A stretch of 21,780 nt of DNA, from assembly GCA_036513515.1 (NCBI GenBank), contig DATBYW010000240.1, positions 1 to 21,780 on the forward strand. Reading direction: 5' to 3'. The translations under genes and the position numbers were made by a program. Of the stretch, positions 1 through 7,198 are shown in pieces (the first letter of the stretch is position 1; each line of letters begins with the position of its first letter). The DNA comes from Nephthysia sp036513515. Its GTDB lineage: Bacteria; Chloroflexota; Dormibacteria; Dormibacterales; Dormibacteraceae. The notes under the pieces were generated by a model, which saw nothing but the letters and a program-made list of their open reading frames with translations, searched no databases and had not been told where the DNA came from.

Positions 1-66
1 GACGTTTCCGCACGCCGTCTAATCCTCCCGGACGCGGCTCCCCGACAGGCCCGGCCACAGGGAGAG

Positions 67-191
67 TCAGGCGGCGTCTGCGGTTGTGTCGGCGACCACC
101 GTGACCGGGACCGTGCAGTTGGTCGTCAACTCGTGGCTGACGCTTCCCAGCATCAGCTTGGCCACCATCCCCCATCCCCGCCGTCCGCGCA
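67..191 (-). pseudogene. Universal stress protein, C-terminal fragment
   Basis: The minus strand encodes the last ~40 residues of a UspA-fold protein. The ATP-binding signature G-2X-G-9X-GS is intact (GRRG, nine residues, GS), followed by the usual last strand (CTVPVTVV) and a short tail. Upstream, the reading frame runs straight into the dispersed repeat at 192-323, whose translation is not USP-like, so about 100 N-terminal residues are missing. The nominal start codon of the open frame (315) lies inside the repeat. I infer that insertion or recombination at the repeat truncated the gene. It sits downstream of an intact USP/UBP pair on the same strand. The fragment is unlikely to be functional. 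Bases 1-66 show nothing recognisable. Confidence 0.7.
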
Positions 192-323
192 TTCCGAGCA
201 CCGGAGTGAGCGCATCTGAATGATGCGGGAACGAGGAGCGCAGGAAATAAGCCCGAAGATGGGCCGCCTGGGGGCCAAGGCGCCGACGGGGCCGTGGGCC
301 CGTAACCCTTTTCATCGACCTGC
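192..323. repeat. Dispersed repeat, partial copy of the element at 7199-7394
   Basis: These 132 bp match 7262-7394 with three substitutions and one 1-nt indel. The right end, ACCCTTTTCATCGACCTGC, is the same inverted-end sequence that bounds the longer copy. The left end of that copy is absent here, so this is a partial element. A GGGCC/GGCCC hairpin near 290-302 is kept in both copies while its loop differs (GTG here, GAA there), which suggests the stem matters. The repeat abuts the stop codon of the UBP gene on one side and a truncated USP gene on the other. Confidence 0.85.
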
Positions 324-658
324 TATGGGACCATCACCAGGTCGTCGACGTAGCAGTAGATCCAGTTCTCTCCCGGCTGTAATGACTGGATGAGCGGGTG
401 CATGGTTACCCGGAAATGCTTGGTGGCGTGCTTGTTTTTCGATGAGTCACAGCAGCCCACATGTCCGCAGGTCAGGCAGAGTCGCAGATGGACCCAGCTA
501 TCTCCGATCGCCAGACACTCCTCGCAGCCTTGTGGGGTACGAGGGCGGACAGCGCGGATCTGGTCCAGATGGCTACAAACCACTGTGCGCAATGCTTGCT
601 CTCCTTCTGTACATCGGGTGGCCTCGGGCGCCCTCTGTCCGCAAATGCGTTCGTCCAC
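323..658 (-). CDS. UBP-type zinc-finger protein
   Basis: Small protein of up to 111 residues, nearly all one ZnF-UBP domain. Visible ligands are Cys28/His30, Cys45-x2-Cys48, Cys61-x2-Cys64, Cys69 and His77/His81/His87, with the typical WVHLRLCLTCGHVGCCDSS core. In eukaryotes this fold binds the ubiquitin C-terminus. Bacterial stand-alone copies are common beside stress genes and their ligand is not established. The first ATG (658) would overlap the upstream USP gene by 86 nt. A GTG at 583 overlaps it by only 11 nt and leaves the whole zinc finger, so the shorter protein (about 85 aa) is plausible. It is last in the BON-GH65-USP-UBP series. Its stop codon TAG (323-325) touches the end of the dispersed repeat, so the final residues may have been replaced. 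Domain call secure, start uncertain. Confidence 0.85.
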   Translation of the reverse strand: MDERICGQRAPEATRCTEGEQALRTVVCSHLDQIRAVRPRTPQGCEECLAIGDSWVHLRLCLTCGHVGCCDSSKNKHATKHFRVTMHPLIQSLQPGENWIYCYVDDLVMVP

Positions 659-1247
659 CTCGCGGAGCCGGCACCAACAGCACGGGGCAGGGCGTGGCCT
701 CGCACACGGCTCTCAGGGTTAATGCTCGTCCCGCTTTGAGCACTCCACCCCAGCCCATGACGATGAGATCGGCAGGGATCATGCGCGCAGTCCTGACGAT
801 GACCTCCGGACTGAGGCCCGCCGTCACCTGCAGCCGGACCGGGACGCCTGGCGGGCACCGGAAGAAGCGCCGCCGGAACTCTTCTCGCCATTCTCGCCAA
901 TCGTGGCCGTCGTGGTCGACCATGCGGAGAGCGGGGAAACTCCCCGGCTCCGAGGGTGCATTGGTTGCCGCAACGTGGAGAGCGACCACCTCGGTGTGGT
1001 TTCCCGGCGGCAGATGCCGGATCGCCTGCAGAGCTGCCGAAGTCGCTGGCGTGCCGTCGTGCGGCACCAGCATCTGCGCCAGACGCTCGGGAATGCCGGC
1101 CGAAGGGGGTGAGAAGAGGACGAGACGGCCAGCAGCACTCGCATGCAACGCGCCCGCGAGGTCCGCGGCCACGGCCCTGGATGCGGTCACCTTCCAGTTG
1201 GCCGGGACCGCCAGGGCGGCGACCCTCGCCGCCAGCGCGCCGGGCAC
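573..1247 (-). CDS. Universal stress protein (UspA fold), degenerate ATP loop
   Basis: 224 residues. The UspA-like domain begins near residue 58 (MLVPHDGTPATSAALQAIRHL) and ends with the typical DLIVMGWGG...TPCPVLLVP strand near residue 200. The loop that normally reads G-2X-G-9X-G(S/T) here ends in Leu-Arg rather than Gly-Ser, so ATP binding may be lost. The first ~57 residues look like part of a second, eroded USP half (LVLFSPP...). The GTG start at 1247 follows the GH65 stop by 5 nt and has no clear Shine-Dalgarno sequence, so translation is probably coupled to GH65. A start at the internal Met near residue 59 is possible. It lies between GH65 and the UBP zinc-finger gene in one operon, which fits a stress-adaptation role. 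Confidence 0.82.
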   Translation of the reverse strand: MPGALAARVAALAVPANWKVTASRAVAADLAGALHASAAGRLVLFSPPSAGIPERLAQMLVPHDGTPATSAALQAIRHLPPGNHTEVVALHVAATNAPSEPGSFPALRMVDHDGHDWREWREEFRRRFFRCPPGVPVRLQVTAGLSPEVIVRTARMIPADLIVMGWGGVLKAGRALTLRAVCEATPCPVLLVPAPRGGRTHLRTEGARGHPMYRRRASIAHSGL

Positions 1248-1252
1248 GACCG

Positions 1253-3520
1253 TTATGCGGACCGTGGGGCCTTCACCTCCTCCGCTTCAGACCAGCGGTC
1301 CCCGCGAAGTTCGGCCCGGTAGCGACCCGAGGACAACCGGCGAGGCCTTCCATCGCCCAGCGCGACCATCGCGGCGGAGTCAAGATCGATCTCCAACCTC
1401 GACCGGTCGGCCGCCAGCTTGATGTTCGTACCGCGCCATGCCAGAGGGAACTGAAGCCGGGACCAGGAATGCGGAAGGCGCGGGTCGATGCGTAGGCAAT
1501 CCGCTTGGGAGCGGACACCCCCAAAGCCGATGACCGCCGCCTGCCAGAGCCCGCCAGCCGCCGCCAGGTGGACGCCAAGGGCGGCGTTGCCCATGCGGTC
1601 GCTCAGGTCTACGGCTGCCCCCATGTGGAAGTATGTGAGGGCCTCCTCATACAGACCGGCACTGGCTGCTACCGCGGAGTGGATCGACGGCGAGAGCGAG
1701 CTGCCGTGCGAGGTCCGCGGTTCGTAGTACCGATAGTTGGCGCGGACGAGCTCGCGGGATAAGCCGTTGGGCAGCATGTGCAAGAGCATCAGGACGTCGG
1801 CCTGCTTGATGAGCTGGGAACGCCGCGTGCGCTCTCTTCCTATGAGCAGATCGCCCGCAAACGGCCGCGGCGCGAGGTCTGCGGCGATGATGTCTTCCAG
1901 CTGAAAAAAGCCGGCAAACTCCTCGTACAGCTTCGATTCCGGGTCGAACATCGAGGGCAGTCCCTGGGCCACGACCCCCCAGTCCGCCAGCTCAGTCTGA
2001 TGAAGCCCAAGACGGCTCACGAGCTCTTGCCAACGGCTCGGGTCGATGCCATTGAGCAGGTCGGCGATCTCCAGCCCACGCTCCAGGTTCCACTTTGCTA
2101 ATGAGTTGGTGAAGGCGTTGTCGTTGACGTCTTCGTGGTATTCGTCCGGGCCGATCACGTGAGTGATGTGATGGCGGCCGTCTCTACCGCGGTCGGCCCG
2201 TGAAGCCCAGAAGCGAGCCGTCTCAACGAGTATCTCGGCTCCACAGTGCAGAAGAAACTCTTCGTCGCGAGTGGCCTCCCAGTATTGCCAGACCGCCCAC
2301 CCCACGTCCGCCGAGATGTGGTGCTCCTGGAGGCCGGTGAGGATGGGCACGACTCGACCGTCCGGAGCGACTGCCATTCGGGGAGTGCAATCCTCGCCAT
2401 CGTCTGCCGACTCCCATGCGAAGAGCGCGCCCCGGTGCCCCAGGTTGCGTGCCCGCGTGCGTGCCGCCGGAAGCGTTCGGTAACGATACGCGAGCAGGTT
2501 CCTGGCAACCCTCGGCTGGGTGTAAAGGAAGAACGGCAGGACGAATACTTCCGTGTCCCAGAACACGTGCCCCTGGTAGGCGGGCCCAGTCAGGCCGCGG
2601 GCGCCAATCGACGCCAGATCAGACTCCGGGTCGCCCGACGAGATCAGGTGGTAAAGCGCAAACCTGAGCGACAACTGCGCCTGAGGATCTCCCTCCACGG
2701 CAACATCCGCGCTCCGCCACAATTGCTCCCAGGCACTTCGGTGACGGTCACGAAGGACTCGGATGCCCTCGTTCCGGGCGTTCGTCAGGGCTTCATCTGT
2801 AGAGATTTCCGGCTCGCTGCCGAGTCCGGCTCGGCTGACGGCCGTCATCCGCTCGAGCCTGTTGTCGACCTCGCTGGTACCGATCGAGAACCAGGCCCGT
2901 CCGCCCTTCCGAGCCACGAGCTCGACATTGAGCAGACCGTCGTGCCGTGAGAATGCCACATGCTCGAGGGATGGCGCAGAGGGAAGCGGGATCTCACCGA
3001 CCAGAGTGATAGGGAAGCCGTCGCTACTGCGGCCCTCGGCTTCCAGCGCCGCCAAGGCGCGATCGGAGATCGATGCAAAACGCGCCGACCGGAATCTCGT
3101 CTCGACGCCCGAGGGGAGACGCTGGCGCCAGGTTCTGAAGAGGATGCCCTGGCGGAAGTCGAGCACACGGCGGTGCTCCAGGATCTCGCCCAGGTCGAGG
3201 CTGAGGTGAGTTTCCAGAAGTCGAGGAGCGAGGTAGATCCAGTACGGGCCGAGCATCAATTCGGGTTCGGTCTCTGAGTCCGGTGGCCGCCCATAAACTC
3301 CAGCCACATAGGTCGCTGGACTCGATTCAGCTGTGCCTTCTTCGATCGATCCACGGGTGCCGGTGCGACCATTCGCCACGGTGAACCAGGACTCGACTTC
3401 CCGCTCGCGTAACCGATCGTAGTCCACGACCTCGAGCTTCCACAGCGGATCGTCGACCGGTTCGGGAAACGCGTCCGCCCCGTCCGAGTCTGGAGCGGAA
3501 AGGTCCGGCAGGTCGCTCAT
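1253..3520 (-). CDS. GH65 glycoside hydrolase/phosphorylase
   Basis: 755 residues, the usual length for GH65 enzymes (maltose, trehalose or kojibiose phosphorylases and relatives), which cleave alpha-glucosidic disaccharides with phosphate to give beta-glucose 1-phosphate. Domain order is an N-terminal beta-sandwich (about 25-270), the (alpha/alpha)6 catalytic barrel (about 280-660) and a small C-terminal beta domain. The general acid is expected at Glu460 in GPDEYHEDVNDNAFTN. WDTE at 321-324 shapes the sugar site. Lys572-Gln573 and the TSHGSSLS loop (603-610) match the phosphate-binding regions of the phosphorylases. No beta-phosphoglucomutase or sugar transporter is nearby, so the substrate cannot be chosen; trehalose or kojibiose recycling during stress is a guess. 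It starts about 90 nt after the BON gene with no separate promoter seen and is probably transcribed from the promoter at 4435-4471. Confidence 0.93.
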   Translation of the reverse strand: MSDLPDLSAPDSDGADAFPEPVDDPLWKLEVVDYDRLREREVESWFTVANGRTGTRGSIEEGTAESSPATYVAGVYGRPPDSETEPELMLGPYWIYLAPRLLETHLSLDLGEILEHRRVLDFRQGILFRTWRQRLPSGVETRFRSARFASISDRALAALEAEGRSSDGFPITLVGEIPLPSAPSLEHVAFSRHDGLLNVELVARKGGRAWFSIGTSEVDNRLERMTAVSRAGLGSEPEISTDEALTNARNEGIRVLRDRHRSAWEQLWRSADVAVEGDPQAQLSLRFALYHLISSGDPESDLASIGARGLTGPAYQGHVFWDTEVFVLPFFLYTQPRVARNLLAYRYRTLPAARTRARNLGHRGALFAWESADDGEDCTPRMAVAPDGRVVPILTGLQEHHISADVGWAVWQYWEATRDEEFLLHCGAEILVETARFWASRADRGRDGRHHITHVIGPDEYHEDVNDNAFTNSLAKWNLERGLEIADLLNGIDPSRWQELVSRLGLHQTELADWGVVAQGLPSMFDPESKLYEEFAGFFQLEDIIAADLAPRPFAGDLLIGRERTRRSQLIKQADVLMLLHMLPNGLSRELVRANYRYYEPRTSHGSSLSPSIHSAVAASAGLYEEALTYFHMGAAVDLSDRMGNAALGVHLAAAGGLWQAAVIGFGGVRSQADCLRIDPRLPHSWSRLQFPLAWRGTNIKLAADRSRLEIDLDSAAMVALGDGRPRRLSSGRYRAELRGDRWSEAEEVKAPRSA

Positions 3521-3611
3521 GTGATCGCGGTCGGAGCCTGCTCAACCGGCTGTGAGTGTGCCGGCGTAGGCAGACCACTCTGGCAGGCGCCGACGACGAT
3601 GCCCGGGCGGC

Positions 3612-4238
3612 TCAGTCTACCGACCGGTCATACGCGTCGCGGAGCACCTCATCCAGGGTTCCGACATAGCGCCACGGTGGGCATGTCTCTGCCGGCACGA
3701 GTATCGTGAGCCGCGACCTGGGCGCGGCCTCGTGGTGAGCCGCGTTCGCAGACGTCGCGTCAACGGGACGAACACGTAGCCGATTCTCGACCCTCCGCAC
3801 CCCGCGCACACGGCCGGCTACCGCTAGAGCGAGGTCGACCTCCCGGGAGGAGTCCAGTTCACCGTCGAGGACCACCGTGCCGAGGTTGGCGCTGATCGCC
3901 ACTCGGCTCGGCTGCAGCTCACGGTAGGGCAGCATGGCCAGCGCGACAGCGCTCACCAGCTGTTCGTCACTGACCAGATCGTCCTCGACACGCATGACAC
4001 CAGGCGTAGCGGCCACCGCCCGCACTACCTCGTGTCTATGCGCCTCGTTCGCGACGGGACCGGACAGGCGCACCACCCCGTCCCGCGCCTGTGCCTCGAT
4101 ATAGGGAAGAGCCGTGTACCGGATGGCCGGGATCTTTCTGAGCGTTTCATAGACGATTGCCTCGAGTTCCTCGTCCGGCAGGCCGGTCTCCTGCCTGGAC
4201 GCCATCCTGTCCGCCCTCGGGAACCCGGCAGTGCTCAT
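3612..4238 (-). CDS. Tandem BON-domain protein
   Basis: 208 residues with two BON domains, about 28-90 (ending GVMRVEDDLV) and 93-157 (ending GVRRVENRLRV), each with the central Gly-Val-V-x-L-x-G turn (GVVRLSGPV, GTVVLDGEL). BON domains are thought to bind membranes or ligands and occur in envelope-stress and osmotic-stress proteins. No signal peptide is visible, so it is probably cytoplasmic or membrane-associated. The last ~50 residues (ILVPAETCPPWRYVGTLDEVL) are a separate tail I do not recognise. It is the first gene of the BON-GH65-USP-UBP series. The promoter at 4435-4471 would give a leader of about 190 nt; no better start or extra gene is visible in that leader. Confidence 0.85.
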   Translation of the reverse strand: MSTAGFPRADRMASRQETGLPDEELEAIVYETLRKIPAIRYTALPYIEAQARDGVVRLSGPVANEAHRHEVVRAVAATPGVMRVEDDLVSDEQLVSAVALAMLPYRELQPSRVAISANLGTVVLDGELDSSREVDLALAVAGRVRGVRRVENRLRVRPVDATSANAAHHEAAPRSRLTILVPAETCPPWRYVGTLDEVLRDAYDRSVD

Positions 4239-4434
4239 GACTCTATCCTCTGATACCGCGGCTCAGACTCCGGGAATGACTCTGCGCGCCTTCGTGCCTG
4301 GACTGAACAGCGTCGGGACTGTGACAAGCACCCATCGTCCCTTTTGTCCTCGATAAAGTGACCCTCCACATCCGCAATGGTCGCCGGCGGCGACCGCCGC
4401 GCCGCCAGCGACTGGGGGGTTAGATGTGTTCGTA

Positions 4435-4471
4435 AGTCTATCGCTGACTCACAGTGGACGATCAGTAGAAT
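4435..4471 (-). promoter_or_regulatory. Composite direct-repeat promoter (site 1) for BON-GH65-USP-UBP
   Basis: Read on the minus strand: ATTCTACTGA (4471-4462), then TCCACTG as second heptamer exactly 11 bp after the first (TCTACTG), then 11 nt, then TAGACT at the -10 position. The same layout occurs at 4587, 6647, 8309, 13307 and 21368. The promoter fires away from site 2, which lies about 115 bp off and points the other way. Confidence 0.75.
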
Positions 4472-4586
4472 TCTTTGCCTCCGTGGCTCATTATTCGACT
4501 GGTTTCGCTGATAGGTTAGCACCGAAATGACGTGCCTCGCGTGTATGCGTGCAAACATGTCTGATTACGTCTCGCCCGCGAATTCA

Positions 4587-4623
4587 TTTCTACTGAGCTT
4601 CTACGGGACCCCTCCCATAGACT
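4587..4623 (+). promoter_or_regulatory. Composite direct-repeat promoter (site 2) for DoxX
   Basis: TTTCTACTGA (4587-4596), second heptamer TCTACGG (4600-4606), 11 nt, TAGACT (4618-4623). The predicted transcript start is about 6-7 nt later, leaving only some 5-6 nt before the DoxX ATG at 4636. No Shine-Dalgarno sequence is present, so the mRNA is probably leaderless or nearly so. Confidence 0.78.
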
Positions 4624-4635
4624 CGATTCTGGACC

Positions 4636-5205
4636 ATGAAAGACATTGGGCTTCTACTGTTGCGCGTCGTAACCGGCGGACTGCTTGCCGGGCACGGTTC
4701 TCAGAAGCTGTTCGCTTGGTTTGGTGGCCATGGACCCAAAGGCACAGCCGACTGGCTCGAGTCGATCGGCATGAAGCCAGGCGACAAATGGGCTCTTGCC
4801 GCCGGCGGCAGTGAGTTCGTGGGCGGCCTGCTCACGGCGCTCGGCTTCCTCTGGCCCCTCGGACCAATCACGGAGATGGCGCCCATGGGGATGGCCTTCG
4901 GCACCGTCCACTGGGGCAAGCCGATATGGGTCACCTCAGGCGGCGGTGAGCTGCCCGTGACGAACATGGCGACCGCGATGTCGCTGGCAATGACGGGCCC
5001 GGGCCGCATCTCGCTGGACCGGTTGTTCCGCGTGCGCGTGCCTCCCGTCCTCGTTGCAATGACGACCGCGGGTGTGGTGGGCGGCGTCGCGTTCGGGCTC
5101 TACTCCAGCCGCAAACGTCAGGCCGCGGCAAACGCGGCCGACGACAGGCAACTGGGCGATCGAGAAGACTCCGAGACGCCGGTCGAGCACCACGAGTCGG
5201 CCTAG
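4636..5205 (+). CDS. DoxX-family membrane protein
   Basis: 189 residues. The opening LLLLRVVTGGLLAGHGSQKLFAWFGG is the DoxX/DoxD signature, followed by GGSEFVGGLLTALGFLWPLG, giving four predicted membrane helices (about 4-24, 52-75, 80-102 and 135-158) and a charged C-terminal tail from residue 160. DoxX proteins act at the cytoplasmic membrane. In some bacteria they take part in thiol/redox stress complexes or terminal-oxidase modules; the function here is not determined. It is read from site 2 and may be transcribed together with the MscS gene 134 nt downstream. Shared regulation with cytochrome bd and glutaredoxin genes would fit a redox role. Confidence 0.88.
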   Translation: MKDIGLLLLRVVTGGLLAGHGSQKLFAWFGGHGPKGTADWLESIGMKPGDKWALAAGGSEFVGGLLTALGFLWPLGPITEMAPMGMAFGTVHWGKPIWVTSGGGELPVTNMATAMSLAMTGPGRISLDRLFRVRVPPVLVAMTTAGVVGGVAFGLYSSRKRQAAANAADDRQLGDREDSETPVEHHESA

Positions 5206-5236
5206 TGTCCTGGCGATGCCGCCAAAATCGGCCGGC
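5202..5236. repeat. Degenerate copy of the CTAGTGTCC repeat
   Basis: CTAGTGTCC followed by GCCGCCAAAATCGGCCGGC resembles the reverse complement of the 30-bp units at 12064-12140 (CTAGTGTCC ... GCCGCAATATGCCGGC). It overlaps the DoxX stop codon. The match is short and gapped, so the relation is only suggestive. The rest of the gap to the MscS gene (5237-5339) shows nothing else. Confidence 0.4.
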
Positions 5237-5339
5237 AGTTAGTCCTGCGGCAGGCCACTACGCGTCACTGGTCCGCGCCCTGCTCGCCTGAACCGCTTCA
5301 AGGCGACATCCGAGCGCGCGGTTGGTACGTTTTACGGGG

Positions 5340-6443
5340 ATGAGCCAGCAACTTCTGGCCTGGCGCGGGCTTGCGGTGACGATTGGGGCGATCGCCGTCT
5401 CGTTGTTGGTCCTCGAGGCCATCCTCAGATCTTTGCGGGCCAGCCTGCGCCGAAGCGATGGAGCCGTCGGTGAGGCGTTGGTCGGGCGTGCGTGGTGGCC
5501 GCTCCGTTTCGTGGTGGGAGGGGCGGTCGCGGAGGTGACCCAGGCAGGCCTAGCCATACCCCCTCGGGCGGCAGAGCGGTTGCACCAGTTCCTCGACCTC
5601 CTGATGATCGGCAGCGCCGGCTGGCTGGTACTGGCCCTGATATTCGCCCTCGGGGATCTGGCCCTACGCCGTTACCCGATAGACGTCAGCGACAATCTGC
5701 GCCACCGGCGCGTCCTGACGCAGGTGTTCGTAATGCAGAGGGTCGCCACCGTGGTCGTTACCGTGCTTGTCGTTGCCGCCATGTTGCTGACCTTCGGACC
5801 GGTGCGCACCCTGGGGGCTTCAATACTGGCTTCAGCCGGCATCGCCGGCGTGGTGTTGGGACTGGCTGCGCGGCCGATCGTTTCGAACCTGCTCGCGGGG
5901 GTCCAGATAGCCATCAGCGGCTCAATCCGGATCGACGACGTGGTCGTGACCGAGGGGGAATGGGGCAGGATCGAGGAGATCACGTTCACATATGTCGTTG
6001 TGCGAGTGTGGGACGAGCGCCGGCTCATCCTGCCCATCTCCTACTTCACGGACAGGCCGTTTCAGAACTGGACGCGGGAGACCGCTGCCGTGCTGGGGAC
6101 GGTCTTCATCCACGTCGACTATTCCGTGCCGATCGAGCAGGTCCGTGCGGAGCTCTACCGAATCCTCGTCCACTCCCCACTGTGGGACGAGCGGGTGTGG
6201 AACCTACAGGTCACGGACGCGACCCCCCAATCGGTCCAGCTCCGGGCACTGGCGAGCGCTCGGGATGCCCAGACCAGCTGGGATCTTAGGTGCGAGATAC
6301 GAGAGCGGCTGGTCGAGTATCTGCGCCGTGAGCATCCCGAGAGCCTGCCCCGAATCCGCGCCGAGCTCGGGCCCGCCACCCCACCCGCAGCCGACCTGAC
6401 ACCACCCCCGCCCCGCATCCCCACGACCCACCACCCCAGGTAA
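5340..6443 (+). CDS. MscS-family mechanosensitive channel
   Basis: 367 residues from the ATG at 5340; a TTG at 5322 would add six residues but is less likely. Predicted membrane helices lie near residues 8-30, 75-105 and 125-150. The MscS pore helix TM3 is recognisable as AGIAGVVLGLAARPIVSNLLAGVQIAI, followed by the beta domain (GSIRIDDVVVTEGEWGRIEEITF) and the cytoplasmic alpha/beta cage domain. The end is proline-rich (TPPPPRIPTTHHPR). MscS proteins open under membrane tension to release solutes on osmotic downshock; this subclass with few N-terminal helices may also sense other cues. It follows DoxX on the same strand and may share its promoter. A hairpin just after the stop could end transcription. 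Confidence 0.9.
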   Translation: MSQQLLAWRGLAVTIGAIAVSLLVLEAILRSLRASLRRSDGAVGEALVGRAWWPLRFVVGGAVAEVTQAGLAIPPRAAERLHQFLDLLMIGSAGWLVLALIFALGDLALRRYPIDVSDNLRHRRVLTQVFVMQRVATVVVTVLVVAAMLLTFGPVRTLGASILASAGIAGVVLGLAARPIVSNLLAGVQIAISGSIRIDDVVVTEGEWGRIEEITFTYVVVRVWDERRLILPISYFTDRPFQNWTRETAAVLGTVFIHVDYSVPIEQVRAELYRILVHSPLWDERVWNLQVTDATPQSVQLRALASARDAQTSWDLRCEIRERLVEYLRREHPESLPRIRAELGPATPPAADLTPPPPRIPTTHHPR

Positions 6444-6476
6444 GCCCCCTCCCTTCCCAAAGACAGGAAAGGGCTT
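6442..6476 (+). terminator. Possible hairpin terminator after the MscS gene
   Basis: AAGCCC (6442-6447) pairs with GGGCTT (6471-6476), and inner TTCC pairs with GGAA, with unpaired bases on the 5' arm. There is no T-run, so this is a weak, perhaps factor-assisted, terminator. Confidence 0.35.
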
Positions 6477-6545
6477 AAAGTAGCGCTACACATTCGGCCG
6501 CGATATCACCGCAGCTTGCGCCCCAGCGTCGGTGCCGGGCGAAGA

Positions 6546-6618
6546 CGTGAGCGATGACCTCACAGGGTCACAATGTGATCAGAGCGCACAAACCCGCGTC
6601 ACCGTCACTATACGTCAC
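6546..6618 (+). promoter_or_regulatory. Cluster of GTCAC half-sites with a perfect palindrome
   Basis: The gap between the MscS and glutaredoxin genes (6444-6883) holds regulatory sequence but no credible gene. GTGAG (6546) and CTCAC form an inverted pair, TCACAATGTGA (6568-6578) is a perfect 11-bp palindrome, and GTCAC recurs at 6598, 6604 and 6614. All lie upstream of site 3. This could be a second operator for the same promoter. No family is assigned. Confidence 0.35.
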
Positions 6619-6646
6619 GTACAGGTTTGCCGCAATGTTGTGGGTA

Positions 6647-6683
6647 TTTCTACTGATCGTTGACTGATTTTCCGACATAGACT
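6647..6683 (+). promoter_or_regulatory. Composite direct-repeat promoter (site 3) for the glutaredoxin-like gene
   Basis: TTTCTACTGA (6647-6656), second heptamer TTGACTG (6660-6666), 11 nt, TAGACT (6678-6683). Spacing is identical to sites 1, 2, 4 and 5. The predicted transcript start near 6690 gives a long leader containing a strong hairpin. Confidence 0.78.
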
Positions 6684-6693
6684 TTGATGACCA

Positions 6694-6745
6694 TCCACCT
6701 CCCGCGGCGCGCAAGTTGTGCGCGTCGATCCAGCCGGGAGGTGGA
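6694..6745 (+). promoter_or_regulatory. Leader hairpin before the glutaredoxin-like gene
   Basis: TCCACCTCCCG (6694-6704) and CGGGAGGTGGA (6735-6745) are a perfect 11-bp inverted repeat. A second imperfect stem (GCGCGCA/TGTGCGC) lies within the loop. The 3' arm is purine-rich and contains Shine-Dalgarno-like AGGTGG. The structure starts a few bases after the predicted transcript start, so it may stabilise the mRNA or control translation. No T-run follows, so it is not a typical terminator. Confidence 0.5.
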
Positions 6746-6883
6746 GGCGGGAGAGTCCAGGGAAACAGAATACTTGACGGCACCGCTGTGACGGAGGGCG
6801 CAAGCAGGGCGGACGAAGCCCAGGAACTGGAACTCCACAACATGCGGAAGCCCCGACGCGGTTATGCACTCGGAGTTATGAAA

Positions 6884-7186
6884 ATGGAGTATGCAGGTCC
6901 GACGAACGCTACCGCGGTCTCTCGGAACCAGGCGACGTGGTCACTGGTTACGGTCTATGGAACAAGCTGGTGTGCCGCCACTCAGGGTGTTCGCGGCCAC
7001 CTGGTGCGGCTAGGAGTTCGCTACCGCTATGTCGCCCTCGATCAATCACCCGAGACACTGACCCAGCTCAAGCGGCTGGCGATCGACCGCGCCATACATC
7101 CGACCGTGAGCGTCGGCAGCGAGATGTTGGTCGAACCCAGCCTGGGCGAGCTCGATTGGGCGCTGCTCCGGCAGGGGATGCTCTGA
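6884..7186 (+). CDS. Glutaredoxin/NrdH-like redox protein
   Basis: 100 residues with a thioredoxin-fold pattern: strand VTVYGTSWC with Cys30 at the active site, helix, strand YRYVALDQ, helix, cis-Pro loop IHPTVSVG (Pro73) and the closing PSLGELDWAL helix. The active site reads Cys-Ala-Ala-Thr rather than CxxC, so only the N-terminal cysteine remains and the protein would have to work as a monothiol. The ATG at 6884 was chosen because GGAG lies 8 nt upstream; ATGs at 6842 and 6878 and an open frame back to 6716 exist but extend the protein with non-conserved sequence. It is read from site 3 through a structured leader. A role in thiol redox control under stress is inferred. Confidence 0.78.
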   Translation: MEYAGPTNATAVSRNQATWSLVTVYGTSWCAATQGVRGHLVRLGVRYRYVALDQSPETLTQLKRLAIDRAIHPTVSVGSEMLVEPSLGELDWALLRQGML

Positions 7187-7198
7187 CGCTCCGCACTG

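Noticed and set aside
442..1422. Plus-strand open frame of 326 codons
   Set aside because: Antisense to the UBP, USP and GH65 genes; the product is Arg/Ser/Pro-rich with no domain pattern.
4235..4558. Minus-strand open frame of 107 codons upstream of the BON gene
   Set aside because: It spans promoter site 1, shows no domain pattern and overlaps the BON start; more likely the untranslated leader and promoter.
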